From: Caenorhabditis remanei
Taxonomy: Eukaryota > Nematoda > Chromadorea > Rhabditida > Rhabditidae
Direction: 5' to 3'
DNA: 64,000 bases
NCBI RefSeq assembly: GCF_010183535.1
Contig: NC_071331.1
Location: forward strand, 10,912,001-10,976,000
The notes under the pieces are model-generated. The model ran no database searches. It saw only the letters and a program-made list of their open reading frames with translations, and was not told the DNA's origin. Each line of letters opens with the position of its first letter. Within the stretch, counting starts at the first letter, position 1. Positions 12,020-24,699 of the stretch are shown piece by piece. The position numbers and the translations under genes were made by a program.

Positions 12020-13532
12020 ATGGATTTCGGAGCGAACTGGGCGTACAAGGAAATAGACGTGAAAGTGAGTGGAACTCTTCAAGAAGCTGCTGATATTCTG
12101 AGAAAAATGAAGGAAGAAAAGGCGGATGACAAGGAGAAATCATTGATTTCACGCAACTTTTCGGGTAGGTCGATAATGAGAAATTTTCTAAAGCTGGATA
12201 GGCGACCCCAATAGTTTCAAAAAAGTCCGAACTACTATAAATGACATGATGGAAACATTGGTTATTATGAAAAACGAATGTTTCCTCAACACTATATTAA
12301 CGTCCCAATACTTTATGGCATCTAATAGTGAGTCTGTGTTCCAGGTATCTCCATAACATCAACTGAATCTCACAAGACAATTTCCATCAGTTCGATTCAT
12401 CGTTCTTCGTCAAAAGAACCGAAACCAACTATTCGTACTCCACGTGATGCTGGAAAGAATCGGAAAATGTATCAGATTTTATTCAATTCCTCCCAATGAC
12501 TTTTGTTTAAATTTTCAGATTATTCCCGAAAGCAGTGATTGTCAATTCGAAAAAAGAATCGTTGGTTTCGGCTAGTTATGCGGAGAGTTCAAATGAGTAA
12601 GATGATGTCAGAAGAATACTGATGAAGAGAAATTTCAGAAGCTCCGTGGATCCGATCACTCCAATTCCGGATAGTGAAAATCTGTTCCCCGAGGCTATCT
12701 ACATTCCAGCTAACAAGGAAAAGACTAAGATTGATGTGAGGATGTTTTAAGATAATAAGAACTCAAAACAATAATTATTTTGTTTGCCTCAATCTGATAC
12801 CACATTTCTGAAACAGTACATTCATTTCCATTTTCAGGTGGCCGTTGGTCGTTCCACTTCTCGCGAATCTAGTGAATCCATCAGATCAATTCAACGTAAA
12901 CATGTTCAACAGATGGGACAGGAACCACTTGAAGACATTCAACACTTGTAAGTCAGCTGGGGTGTCGTTGACGCGTTTTCTGTTTCAATTCAGAAGTGCT
13001 TATGTCATTTTCACTGACTCGATGATTCTTTTGTCCTCTTTTTCAGAAAACGTCGTGGATTGAAGAAGTCGAAACCGGACGGTTTGTTCCCATCGGCTAC
13101 TTATATTGCTGGAGGAGAGAAACCCAAAATGACGGTACTCTTCCTCTTTTGATACCCATCTGATTCCCCAGAATATTCCAGATGTCTCCACTGACAAGTG
13201 AAATCCAATCGAGTGTTGCTAGAACTACAAATACGGACAACAGTCTTCTCTACGAACAAATGGAATTCATCTCGACTAATGGACGTTTCAAAATGTGTAT
13301 TCAACCACTCGAAAAGAAGAAGAAGAAATCGGATGAATTTCCAATTGTTCCGAAACAATTGCAATCGAGTACCCGACTGAAAATTGAGTCGCAAAAAATC
13401 AAATTCTCGGCTCAAATCTCACTCGGAACTGATAATTTCATCGATTTGTCGGGTATTTTCAATGGAAGTTCGATGAAGAAAAATGATGTGACTAATCTGG
13501 TCATCAATGGACAATCCTATTCGACTTACTGA
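12020..13532 (+). CDS. Gene X copy 1 (X-1), unknown function
   Basis: Seven coding exons: 12020-12164, 12345-12468, 12519-12596, 12639-12735, 12838-12947, 13047-13134, 13182-13532; phases agree, 330 aa. A conserved donor at 11970/11971 and acceptor at 12015 suggest a spliced 5' UTR, a layout seen in all copies. The protein starts MDFGANWAYKEIDVKV, has a short charged N-terminal segment, a Ser/Thr/Arg-rich low-complexity middle (residues 50-180) and a more structured-looking last 116 residues encoded in one exon with a KKKKK stretch. No signal peptide or membrane segment. I do not recognise the family. Four of five copies keep the frame, which argues for a functional protein. Confidence 0.8.
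12809..12987. promoter_or_regulatory. Divergent pair of 21U-RNA promoter cores in X-1 introns 4 and 5
   Basis: TGAAACAG at 12809-12816 (minus) and CTGTTTCA at 12980-12987 (plus) flank exon 5, starts 171 bp apart. A YRNT-type start (CGAT) places a possible plus-strand 21U at T13023, still inside intron 5; a minus-strand candidate starts near 12774 in intron 4. Confidence 0.6.
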
Positions 13533-14034
13533 ATGTCGCTGAAAAGATTTGATTGAGAGAACACTTTTTTGTATGATTTATAGTGAATTTTCACAGAAAA
13601 TTTACTCATGAAACCCGTATTAATAAATGAACAAGCGATGTTTGAATCAGTCTATAAAACTGCATGACTTTTTTAACATCTCTCCATCAAAATCATCTTG
13701 GAAACCACTCTGTTTTTGAATTTCTTGCTTTTCTACAGTATTTCAAAACGTTTTTTTCAAAACGTTTCAGCAGAGCGAGGTTGCAAGAAAAGACCCATTA
13801 CTAGTTACAGTTTACAGTTACTATTCAAGCCGAACAAAACTGATGAACAAAACTGAATAGCATTCACTTTTTCATGTTTCACAAAAACTGTAAATTTTCT
13901 TACTAATCGGCCCACGTGTTCAATGCCCAGTATCAGTTGTACAAAAGGTGGAAAATTCATCAAAGCTATCAGTAACCAAGAAATTCACAACAACCCTCAC
14001 TCCTCCGTCACCTCAACTAACTCCACATTTTCAG
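13533..14034. other. X-1 3' UTR and LGIC-B upstream DNA
   Basis: An AATAAA lies about 90 bp after the X-1 stop. At 13690-13790 there is a decayed copy of the short GAGCGAGGTTG-ended repeat also found near 27780 and 4900. No gene. Confidence 0.5.
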
Positions 14035-17015
14035 ATGAGTCATCCCGGTTGGGTGATGGTCTCTTTCCTCACCGAACTGTTATCTCAATCATTAAAAGGA
14101 ATCACTTAATCACTGGATAACTGTGCAAATGATACGGAAATTATCAATGCGTTACTCAAATATAGTTATAATAAGGTGAGGCAAGAAGGAATGTGAGAAT
14201 TAGAAACAGACGAAACAACATCATTGAAATAATGTTGTTTTTTTTTCAATATTGAAAAAAGTGAAACTGAAAATAATGAAACATTTCCAGCACTACATAC
14301 CATCGCATCCAACACATGTCCGAGTCGATATGTGGGTTCAAGAAGTGACATCTGTTTCAGAACTTACACAAGATTTCGAAATCGGTTAGTTGCTATTAGC
14401 GCTCCGTCTGCCGTAACATTACCTAATTTAAGATCTGTATATCAACGAATTCTGGGAAGATCCTGCATTAGTATACGAGGATATGAATCCATGTAAACGG
14501 AATATCTCATTTGATGATAAGGTTCTGCAGAGGTTATGGATACCCAATACTTGTTTTATCAATTCCAAAAATGCAGCTATTCACGAATCACCGTTTCGGT
14601 TAGTTAGTTTTGAAAAAAAGAAACGATCGTCATATTGAAGTAGAGAGAATCCGAACATCATAAACCACATGTTTGACACAGGAAAATTATTTCTATTTCA
14701 TAAATTCCACAAATTTTCATTACCTAGTGCAGTATCACTATGCAATCTTCCTGTGATGATATATATAAATTTCCAGAAACGTCTTCTTAATGGTATTCTC
14801 AAATGGAACACTTTGGACGAATTATCGAATGGAACTAACTGGACCATGTGATATGAAACTGAAGAGATTTCCATTTGACAAACAGAAATGTTATCTCACT
14901 TTTGAATCGTAAGTTTTCGTTTTTAACAAGGAGAAGAAAATCGACCAACATGACCATACTGTCATAAAATAACTGATATGAAACTGTATAAAAACTTTTC
15001 AGATTCAATTACAACACCGGAGAAGTGAGAATGTCGTGGAACCAGCCGTATCCAGTTATTCTACTCAAGAGAATTGATCTACCCGATTTCAAATTGGTTA
15101 ATTTCAGTGTGATTGCAGTAGAGCAGGTTTGTAAACTCGTTCATAAGCACATAATGTCCAGTAAAACTTTATTTAAAAATATAGAGAACTTGAAACAGGC
15201 AAATTAGGTATATAAATGATAAACTTTTCTCTGAGAATATTATGCAGTTTCGTCAGTTTCAGAATTTACGCAAGACATGAAACTTGCATTATCACTAAAG
15301 TACTAACTAATGAGTATCTATAATTTCAGATGTACCCTGCCGGATGGTGGGATGAGTTGACAGTTGCTTTTGTGTTCCAACGACGATACGGGTGGTATGT
15401 TCTACAAGGGTAAGTAGTCTTGTTCACGAGACTTTTCCAAAGAATTCGAATTCTCAGATACATACCAACTATGGTCACAATTGTCATCTCTTGGATTTCA
15501 TTCTATTTGGGACCGAGGTGAGTTCACTTGAATTTTATTGAATCTCTACGATTAATAGGAATTTTATCCGCTACTAAACTTTATTTTAGTTTTGAAAATA
15601 ATGCACGGAACATCACTGTTACTCTTGCTTCATTTTATGATAATATCGAAACATTTATAGTTATTAAACATCCTCTCCCGAAATCCAGTTCTCACTTCCC
15701 CCTTCCATCCTCTAATTCCCTAATCTTTCCAGAGCATTCCCCGCCCGAACAATGCTCGGAGTCAACTCTCTCCTTGCGATGACATTTCAATTCGGAAATA
15801 TTATTCGAAATCTGCCACGTGTCTCTTATGTAAAAGCAATTGATGTATGGATGTTATCTGGAATGTTATTCATCTTCCTATCACTTCTCGAGTTGGCGGT
15901 TGTTGGATTCATGTCGAGGAATGAGGGATTGCCTCCGAAAGTCAGACTTATTTTTCAGCTGTTTCAATGCGTTGCCAAACCTGATGAAAGCCCAAAATAT
16001 ATAATGAGCTCAAAAAATTTTCCAATTATAAAATTCCAGATTAAAAAACGAAAAAGACAAGATGAAGATGACGAGGGATTCTCGTGGAAGAGTATGCAGA
16101 CAAGTCCTCATTTAGAACTGAGACAGGTATGGTTTCAACGGTTTTTTAAAATCCAAGTACAAGTGATTTGTTCCAGTTTTGGGTCGACAAACGAGTCAAT
16201 TCTCTACGGAATGACAGTGGAGTGCCTCCAGTTGAAGATTATGTAAGTTTTTCATAAAGAAAATTAGACAAATTGGCGATTGAAATTAGAAAAACAAGGA
16301 TGCAGCATAGCTCAACTTCCAGAAACTAAATTTTGAAGTGGTTATCATGAAACTGGAATATTTATTCAAAAAGTTATTTCAAAGTGGAGCTCGTTACTTA
16401 CTAAATGATTTTGCGACTATTACCTTACCTATTTTACGACTATTACCTTGATATAAAATTTTTCAACAAAATTCCACTTCATGAAACCGTAACTCTGACT
16501 TCCCCAATTTCAGGCACCAATGGAACTCGAACAACCGTATTAAAACATAACAAAACGAAGAGAAAAACGGAAATAGATGAGTGGATTGAGGAGAAAATGG
16601 AGGGCAATGAAGGAGTTACGACCCGAAACTGTCGATTTTTATAGGTGGGTGAATCGATAGATATTCAACAAACATACCCGATCGTAACAAGATCTACGGA
16701 TTCGATGATACTGTAAAGTTTGAGAAAAAATATTGATGCAGTTAAAAAAAAAGTTTTATTACACCACAATTACAATCAAATCTGAAAATCAAACTATGAA
16801 AGTTGTTAATTAAATTAAATTTAGAAAATGTAATAGTTATTCATTTTCAGTGCAATATTCTTCCCAACGGCGTACATGCTTTTCAACATTTCGTAAGTCA
16901 CATCTCTCTTCTGAATTATCTAAACTCCTCTTTCTTTAATTTCAGATACTGGAGTTTCTATTTGACAAGTCTTTCGGAATATTTCGATGAGGATGTGAAC
17001 ATTGAACAACCATAG
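14035..17015 (+). pseudogene. LGIC-B: channel paralogue with two nonsense codons
   Basis: All thirteen exons of LGIC-A have counterparts with usable splice sites: 14035-14175, 14291-14384, 14433-14598, 14777-14908, 15003-15126, 15330-15409, 15458-15517, 15733-15940, 16040-16126, 16177-16242, 16514-16644, 16851-16892, 16946-17015. Two CAA to TAA changes stop the frame, at 14107-14109 (exon 1) and 16541-16543 (exon 11). There is also AIPAR to AFPAR before M2. Everything else, including Cys-loop and M1-M4, is preserved, so inactivation is recent. Re-initiation after the first stop would lose the N-terminus, and the second would still remove M4. Confidence 0.85.
15191..15966. promoter_or_regulatory. 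Two candidate 21U-RNA promoter cores in LGIC-B introns
   Basis: TGAAACAG at 15191-15198 (minus, intron 5) and CTGTTTCA at 15959-15966 (plus, intron 8). The LGIC-A counterpart of the latter is degenerate (GATGTTTCA near 8118). Confidence 0.45.
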
Positions 17016-18690
17016 ATTCATTATTATCTTCTCAATCTTATTCTATTTACTTTCCTGAAAATATCATCAAAACTTGATCTCTTTTCTATGTGACCTCTTG
17101 TTGTTTTGGTTCTTTTTTGTACGTTTCCATAATGAATTTTATTAATTGATTATTTTTCTGCATGTTGGAAATTTATAATGCAAAGAAAGTATGCACAGCT
17201 TTCAAAATGAATCTGTAAGTAATGGGAAATTCTGTTTCCTAATGCTTTTCAAACGTAGTGATGTTAATGGGCTGGAATTCAGTCGACCCAGCGTTAACCT
17301 CCATCCTTAGTTATTGAACGCATTCAGAGAAATAACACCGAAAATTTCATCTTACTATACTTTTCGAGTCAAGAAAATATCATAAATCAAACTGATGCCA
17401 CTTCTTATATAAATTCAGTTACAGCAATATTTTTCCAACTTTAATAGTCTATACAATCATGAATCGTATTGACTTCAGTTTATCTTACTTCAGATTGTTT
17501 ATGTGTCAATCCAATAACTAAACGATTGAAAACTCACAGCTTTCTTATTAAACGTGTTCAATTTATTGGCGTTAAGCAAATGGTAGAAGACAATTAAAGT
17601 ATTACAAAATAACTGTTAAAAAATTATATGAAATGCGCGAAACTGTGAACCTATGTATTGTAACCTATGTTGGGCATTACAAAAATTCAACAAAATTTGA
17701 AAAAAAAAACAACATGGCCGACGTCGGATTTCTAGGCCAGCAAAATGCGCAAACTGACCTGCGATCACTCTCATCGGGTTTCAGACCAAATAAAAAAATT
17801 TTCGATTTGAAAATGGACTCTCAGATACACATACATTATTCTACATAATAAAACATCTGAGTTGACCTTAATACACGTTTAAATAGCGTAAGCACAAGCG
17901 TTCCGATTTGGAGTTGGTGGAGCTTGTTCAAAATAGTTGCTATGTAGATGGAATGATTGAAGAGTTTCCTAAAACTGGTGATATCGATGGAGTCAAAACT
18001 ACTAGCTAACTGAAGAAGGGAGCAGTTGATTCATCCTAAGAGTGCATGTTTCAAAGTGTATTCAATAGGAGTTGTTCGATGATTGACTCTAATCACAAAA
18101 AAACAATAATCATTCCACATCCACAGAGTTGATTCAAAAGTCTAACCACGAAATTGAAATTTTCAAGTTGGATACGAGAAACCGTCTGTAATTCCGCTCT
18201 TAATTACCTTCGCTGGCCTTTTTGGGTTCAGATCGAAGCAATATTTTGTCAATGAAACAAATATTTAGAGAGTTCAACGCACTATTAATCCCAAACTTCT
18301 CCTGAAATCGAATGAAACTAGTGAAACCGTAACCCACGAATTATTTTACTCTGTGCCAATGGCGCCTGATGCACTAGCGAATCACAATTTTACAGTGTAC
18401 AAATCAACTGCTTGAAACTGTAAGTTTTGTTTTAATAACTAAATAAAAACGTGTGGAATGAAACCTGAACCTCCATTAAAATATGAATAACTAATTTTCG
18501 ACAAATCTCTTTTTCCAAATCGATTACGTGAAACCGTAATCCATCCCCCATTTACCCGTGACCCTCCTACCCTCTTTCCCCCATAAACTAATTTCCCGTT
18601 ATCATTCCATTCAATCCTCCGAGATATCTCGAATCAATTTCAAAGTTTACTTTGCCATTCTCTCTCTGGAACTCAAGGAGAAATATCGAT
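17016..18690. other. Intergenic region between LGIC-B and X-2
   Basis: The first 600 bp match the LGIC-A 3' flank without its insertions. 17633-18230 is unique AT-rich DNA; the rest is the conserved X upstream block. No gene seen. Confidence 0.5.
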
Positions 18691-19025
18691 ACATTGTGAG
18701 TTTTCTCTCTTCTCATTCCCCTCATTCCAACCAATTTCAGAAAAATGGATTTCGGAGCGAACTGGGCGTACAAGGAAATAGACGTGAAAGTGAGTGGAAC
18801 TCTTCAAGAAGCTGCTGATATTCTGAGAAAAATGAAGGAAGAAAAGGCGGATGACAAGGAGAAATCATTGATTTCACGCAACTTTTCGGGTAGGTCGATA
18901 ATGAGAAATTTTCTAAAGCTGGATAGGCGACCCCAATAGTTTCAAAAAAGTCCGAACTACTATAAATGAAATGATGGAAACATTGATTATTATGAAAAAC
19001 GAATGTTTTCTCAACTCCATATTAA

Positions 19026-20980
19026 GACGCACTCTCGGAGTCGATCGAGCATCGATCAACAGGCCATAACCACACGAAAAAAGTTGACTATCTCCGATTT
19101 GCCTATAATTTTGATCAGAGATAGTATCAAGTGTCCTCAGCAAATTGGGGTACTTTTTGGCCGGGTCCGTCACCTGGGTACCTAGGAAAATCAAAAAATC
19201 GATATTTTTCGAAAATTTTTCCTGAAGTAGTTAGGAGTGAAATCTCAACGGGAAATTATTGTAGACACTATTTTAAGCATTTTTTGTGTTCAAAAGAAAA
19301 TTCCAGCTCAACACCTTCATTGTGAAAATTTTCAAAATATATGAAATTTTTGGGTTTTTTTCATGAAATCGGTTTTATCTCGGCAGAGACACGAGAAGAC
19401 GGGGTTTTTTATTTAAAAATCGAAATTTACATAAAATTTGGTATTGGATCCATGTTGTCCCTACTGGTATCTCTTTCTCCAAAAAACACTTTTTTCAGGA
19501 AGTATGAAAAAAACTGCGACTTCAATTTTCGAGCCCTTCTGGTAAATCATTTTTGATGTTTCAAAATAATGGTTTCTTTCAATTTTTTACTCAATTATGT
19601 CATTTTCAATCAGTTCCAACACAATTTTCGATCAGACCACAAAAGAAATTTCGAAAAAAATTGAATTTTTCGATTTTTTGAATTTTTTTCTTGAATTGAA
19701 TCATTCGAACAGAAATATTAAGGATATCAGTATAAAACTAGGAGGACATGACTGAAACATAAATTAGATGCATGAAACAACTGATTTCGAATATCGGGTC
19801 ATCTGCAACTTACGTTTTCATGATGAAATTTAGAGAAATGTGCCACTTGGGAAGTTGATGCAAAGGTACTTCATACTTGCAACGTTTTTTACAAAGGACT
19901 GTGTTGAATATGATAAAAAACGTAAGAAAACTACAAAAATTAAATAATAATACAAGAATTTCAAAAAAAAATTGAAAAAAATAAGACTCATACGTGTGCA
20001 ATGGACTGATCTTTTTGTGGAAGTCAGAAAAGTTTTTTTTCAATTTTTTTTTTGAAAATCTTGCTAAATCAGTCAATTTTTGTAGTTTTCTTACTTTTCC
20101 GGTTACATTCCTCGCAATCCTTTGTCAAAAAACCTTGCAAGTATGAAGTACCTTTGCATCAACTTCCCAAGTGGCACATTTCTCTAAATTTCATCATGAA
20201 AACGTAAGTTGCAGATGACCCGATATTCGAAATCAGTTGTTTCATGCATCTAATTTATGTTTCAGTCATGTCCTCCTAGTTTTATACTGATATCCTTAAT
20301 ATTTCTGTTCGAATGATTCAATTCAAGAAAAAAATTCAAAAAATCGAAAAATTCAATTTTTTTCGAAATTTCTTTTGTGGTCTGATCGAAAATTGTGTTG
20401 GAATTGATTGAAAATGACATAATTGAGAAAAAAATTAAAAGAAACCATTATTTTGAAACATCAAAAATGATTTACCAGAAGGGCTCGAAAATTGAAGTCG
20501 CAGTTTTTTTCATACTTCCTGAAAAAAGTGTTCTTTGGAGAAAGAGATACCAGTAGGGACAACATGGATCCAATACCAAATTTTATGTAAATTTCGATTT
20601 TTAAATAAAAAACCCCGTCTTCTCGTGTCTCTGCCGAGATAAAACCGATTTCATGAAAAAAACCCAAAAATTTCATATATTTTGAAAATTTTCACAATGA
20701 AGGTGTTGAGCTGGAATTTTCTTTTGAACACAAAAAATGCTTAAAATAGTGTCTACAATAATTTCCCGTTGAGATTTCACTCCTAACTACTTCAGGAAAA
20801 ATTTTCGAAAAATATCGATTTTTTGATTTTCCTAGGTACCCAGGTGACGGACCCGGCCAAAAAGTACCCCAATTTGCTGAGGACACTTGATACTATCTCT
20901 GATCAAAATTATAGGCAAATCGGAGATAGTCAACTTTTTTTGGGTGAACATGGGTGATCGAACGAGTCAGAAAGTGCGTC
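19026..20980. mobile_element. 1955-bp near-perfect palindrome with TTAA duplication (piggyBac-like MITE/foldback)
   Basis: Flanked by TTAA on both sides (19022-19025, 20981-20984). Paralogous introns read TATATTAACctccc uninterrupted near 12296 and 26284. Ends GACGCACT / AGTGCGTC. The two arms (about 0.9 kb each, axis near 20000) are almost identical: two ORFs of 71 and 64 codons read the same on opposite strands in each arm, so the arms differ hardly at all. A transcript through intron 1 would fold into a very long hairpin. No transposase. Confidence 0.9.
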
Positions 20981-21499
20981 TTAACCTCCCAATATTTTTT
21001 GACATCTTATTTACCAAGCATCTACATTCCAGGTATCTCCATAACATCAACTGAATCTCACAAGACAATTTCCATCAGTTCGATTCATCGTTCTTCGTCG
21101 AAAGAACCGAAACCAACTATTCGTACTCCACGTGATGCTGGAAAGAATCGGAAAATGTATCAGATTTCATTCAATTCGTCCCAATGACTTTTGTTTAAAC
21201 TTTCAGATTATTCCCGAAAGCTGTGATCGTCAATTCGAAAAAAGAATCGTTGGTTTCGGCTAGTTATGCGGAGAGTTCTAATGAGTAAGTGGACAGTTGA
21301 AAGGGGATAAATTAACTAATTGAGTGGAATTTCAGAAGTTCCGTGGATCCAATCGCTCCAATTCCGGAAAGTGAAAATCTGTTCCCCGAGGCAATCTACA
21401 TTCCAGCTAACAAGGGAAAAACTTAGATTGATGTAAGGATATTTTAATTACTACAAGACAACCAATAATTATTTTGCTTGCCTCAAACTGATATATTTC

Positions 21500-21678
21500 T
21501 GAAACAGTACATTAATTTCCATTTGCAGGTGGCAGTTGGTCGTTCCACTTCTCGGGAATCTAGTGAATCCATCAGATCAATTCAACGTAAACATGTTCAA
21601 CAGATGGGACAAGAACCACTTGAAGACATTCAACACTTGTGAGTCAGCTGGGGTGTCGTTGACGCGTTTTCTGTTTCA
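21500..21678. promoter_or_regulatory. Divergent 21U-RNA promoter core pair in X-2
   Basis: TGAAACAG 21500-21507 (minus) and CTGTTTCA 21671-21678 (plus), again 171 bp apart. TAAT places a plus-strand U at 21714, the same offset from the core as in X-1. Confidence 0.6.
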
Positions 21679-22389
21679 ATTCAGAAGTGCCTATATCATT
21701 TACACTGGTCTAATACTTCTTTTGTATTATTTTTCAGGAAACGTCGTGGATTGAAGAAGTCGAAACCGGACGGTTTGTTCCCATCGGCTACTTATATTGC
21801 TGGAGGAGGGAACCCCAAAATGACGGTACTTTTCCTCTTCTGATTCCATCTGATTCCCAGAATATTCCAGATGTCTCCACTGACAAGTGAAATCCAATCG
21901 ACTGTTCCAAGTGCTAGAACTACAAATACGGACAACAGTCTTCTCTACGAACAAATGGAATTCATCTCGACTAATGGACGTTTCAAAATGTGTATTCAAC
22001 CACTCGAAAAGAAGAAGAAATCGGATGAATTTCCAATTGTTCCGAAACAATTGCAATCGAGTACCCGACTGAAAATTGAGTCACAAAAAATCAAATTCTC
22101 GGCTCAAATCTCACTCGGAACTGATAATTTCATCGATTTGTCGGGTATTTTCAATGGAAGTTCGATGAAGAAAAATGATGTGACTAATCTGGTCATCAAT
22201 GGACAATCCTATTCTACTTACTGAATGTCGCTGAAAAGATTTGATTGAGAGAACACTTTTTGTATGATTTATAGTGAATTTTCACAGAAAATTTACTCAT
22301 GAAACCCGTATTAATAAATGAACAAGCGATGTTTGAATCAGTCTATAAAACTGCATGATTTTTGTAACCCCGCTCTATTGAAATCATCA

Positions 22390-22443
22390 AAACGAGTCAA
22401 TTCACTACGGAATGACAGTGGAGTGCCTCCAGTTGAAGATTAT
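22390..22443 (+). pseudogene. Remnant of a fourth LGIC copy (exon 10 only)
   Basis: About 54 bp match LGIC exon 10 (AAACGAGTCAATTCACTACG through GAAGATTAT and its donor). The left side joins X-2 3' DNA and the right side joins the MP gene flank, as at the end of LGIC-C. A deletion removed the rest of this module's channel gene. Confidence 0.8.
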
Positions 22444-22560
22444 GTACGTTTTTTTATACTCGAACTTAGGCAAATTCGATAAATTTTTTAATAGCCCAGC
22501 TTGTTGAACTAAATTTTGAAGTGGTTATCATGAAACTGTAATAATATATGTGAACAAGAA

Positions 22561-24492
22561 TTAAGGTAACGAATAGTTAGAAAGCGTTTTGTTGCAATTC
22601 TCCAATAAGCTTTGAACTTTTTCGCTTCTATTAACGATGGCTGCCACATGTTCTGCAATGGTTAGAGACATAGCAATTAGAAGTACGTAAAGAATCAATA
22701 ATAAATCATGTAAAGGGAACATCCAACATAATTTGAGTGCTGCGATCACAACTATGACATAATAAATTGTGAGATGAACCCGTGCAATGTTGCCACTCTG
22801 AAAAAACAATTAGATGGCGAGTTTCAAACTTTAGCTCACAAATTTAGTGTACTTGCTGGTAGCTTCACTAATATTTTTCTTCACTTCTGCAAATGTTGCG
22901 TGATTGTGGGCTGAGAACTTCCATTTACTCGTTGCCAGCCTGGAAGAAGGTAACATATTCTAGGTACCAAAGCGAGAAAAAACTCTGCGTCTCCCGCCGA
23001 TACTCTCTCGTTTACGCTGGGGCGCAGTTGTAAAAGAGGGTGCACTGCTAATACAAATAAACTTTGGTCGGCGTAGATTTGTCGTTGTAGCTACCTTGGA
23101 CGCACCATTAACTTTCAAAGCATTTTAAGTTATTCAGAACTGTTTCCAGTTGCACGGTCACCCCTCGCGACCACGGCTGAGGGGCATCTTCAGGTGCCGT
23201 GATACTTGGGGGCGAAACACAGCTAAATTTGGGTGGAAAATCAAGGAAATCATATGTATTTAACTAGTATTTTCGGATTTTAGACCAGAAAATCTGGATT
23301 CTGGAGGCCTCTCAGCAATTTTTGAAAGCTGATTTCCCATCAAAATTGAATTGTCTATCGATTCTGCCAGGTCTCGTTGGTGAACTCAACGATCCGTTTA
23401 GACCATTCCCTAATAAAACAGTGTTTCCTCCATTTATAGCAAATATCAATTTTATGACCTCGCGAAACTGTCTCGTCAGATAACCTCTAATACAACTCAC
23501 TGTAGACTCTCAAGACAGGATTGCACACTATTCAGCGATTCGTTCGTATCTTCCAGCTGGAGAAGCAAATAGAAAAAAACGGCCATTACCAAGCAAAGAA
23601 TTATATAAGAAACAACGTAATCCAAGTAATCCAAAAAACTGTAGTTGGCAGAAACACCGAGTGCCATCAAGAAAACTAATTCAGTGACTATGAGAAAAGT
23701 CACGCTCCCCTGCGGATTCTGAAGAGTGAAGAGTATTTATAGTATGTAAAAACTTTTTCGTTAACTCACTATACATTTGTCCTTTGCTACCAGATTTTTC
23801 ATCACTTCTTCTGAGTACTTGATTATCTTTTTTCGTTCTTTTTCTTCCAATGTTTCCTTATCGATCCATTTCAAGTCTTTCTCTTGTTTTTTCAACTCGG
23901 TCACTTTGAGTCGATCTCCAACTAAACCTTTTCCCTCTTCTATAGGAACTGCTGTCAGTGCAAGATCAATTAATGGAGTTGTCGTCTTGATTCTGAAAAC
24001 AATTATTCAGATATATTAACTCATCACAGTTCTTATAACTGCGCTCCATCGTAATCTTCTTGAAAAACGTCTATTTTCTCTGAGTTTTTCAATTTGGCCC
24101 AAAGTGTTCGTTGGTTGCGCCGTTGTAAGACATGTATCGTGCTAATACATTATCTATGCTCGTTTATAGTGAAGCTATTCACCTCCGAGAAAAGGTTTCC
24201 CTCTATTAAAGTAGCGTAAAAAAGAGCAAAAGCAAAAAAACAGGGTCTTTCTGTAAGATTTCCCCTAAAATTGTAGACTTCCACAGACAACTCACATGAT
24301 ATCAAGGATTTTTTTTCGACCAAAATCATTAGCTTGTTCATAGTCGATCAATATATGCACGGTTTGTTCGTCGATTTGGGACGCTGAGTAATGCATGCAG
24401 TCTTTCTTCTGAAAGGCAGAGATTTCTCTACAATAAAAAATGAAAACTAACCGAAAAATCCAAAAAGCATGAGAAAAATGAAAAAGTTTCAA
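22561..24492 (-). CDS. MP-1: unrecognised membrane protein with four predicted TM segments
   Basis: Five exons on the minus strand: 24492-24296, 23992-23770, 23718-23501, 22939-22840, 22797-22561; phases agree, 324 aa. The N-terminus (MKLFHFSHAFWIFRLVFIF) is hydrophobic and may be a signal peptide or anchor. A charged, Lys/Glu-rich segment (about 70-138) follows, then two TM helices (about 147-167, 171-194), a short hydrophilic region, two more TM helices (about 252-270, 274-294) and a short tail. I do not recognise the family. The start is the ATG of a continuous frame into exon 1, but an upstream exon is possible. It is embedded in the tandem array opposite to X and LGIC. A second, broken copy lies at 30170-32021. 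Confidence 0.6.
22985..23500. repeat. Insert in MP-1 intron 3 with GTAGCTACCTTGGACGCACC end
   Basis: This half-kilobase intron block carries a sequence ending in TTGGACGCACC near 23105; a fuller inverted-repeat version is at 30573. No coding sequence seen. Confidence 0.4.
24033..24127. repeat. Short TIR repeat (MITE) in MP-1 intron 1
   Basis: Begins TTATAACTGCGCTCCATCG and ends GGTTGCGCCGTTGTAA. It is a diverged relative of the 105-bp repeat at 44599 and is duplicated at 31646 with the module. Confidence 0.55.
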
Positions 24493-24699
24493 ATTATTTC
24501 AAAAAGCGATTTTTTCTAAATATATGGGGAAGGAAAGGTAGAATTTAGTTGCCAACTAATAAAATGCACAAAATAAGACTAACAATTCATTTCTGAAAAG
24601 ATTTTGATCCTATCTTTTGGAAGAAGCATTTTCATTTTTCAACTTCAGCCGATCGTTTTGGTATGTCAAAGGGGGCGGAGCCTAACGGGGTATATAAAA

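Larger units (their letters stand above)
18745..22224 (+). pseudogene. Gene X copy 2 (X-2), nonsense in exon 4, palindrome in intron 1
   Basis: Exons: 18745-18889, 21033-21156, 21207-21284, 21336-21432, 21529-21638, 21738-21825, 21871-22224. The sequence is very close to the other copies, with one extra codon in the last exon, but an AAG to TAG change at 21424-21426 stops the protein after about 145 residues. Intron 1 is 2.1 kb because it holds the palindromic element at 19026-20980. Translation could in principle give an N-terminal fragment. Confidence 0.8.

Noticed and set aside
11770..12048. 92-codon minus-strand ORF repeated near 18588, 25473 and 53659 (plus)
   Set aside because: Antisense shadow of the conserved X 5' UTR and exon 1; it crosses splice sites of X.
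19131..20886. Pairs of identical 64- and 71-codon ORFs on opposite strands
   Set aside because: They are the two arms of one palindromic element, not genes.
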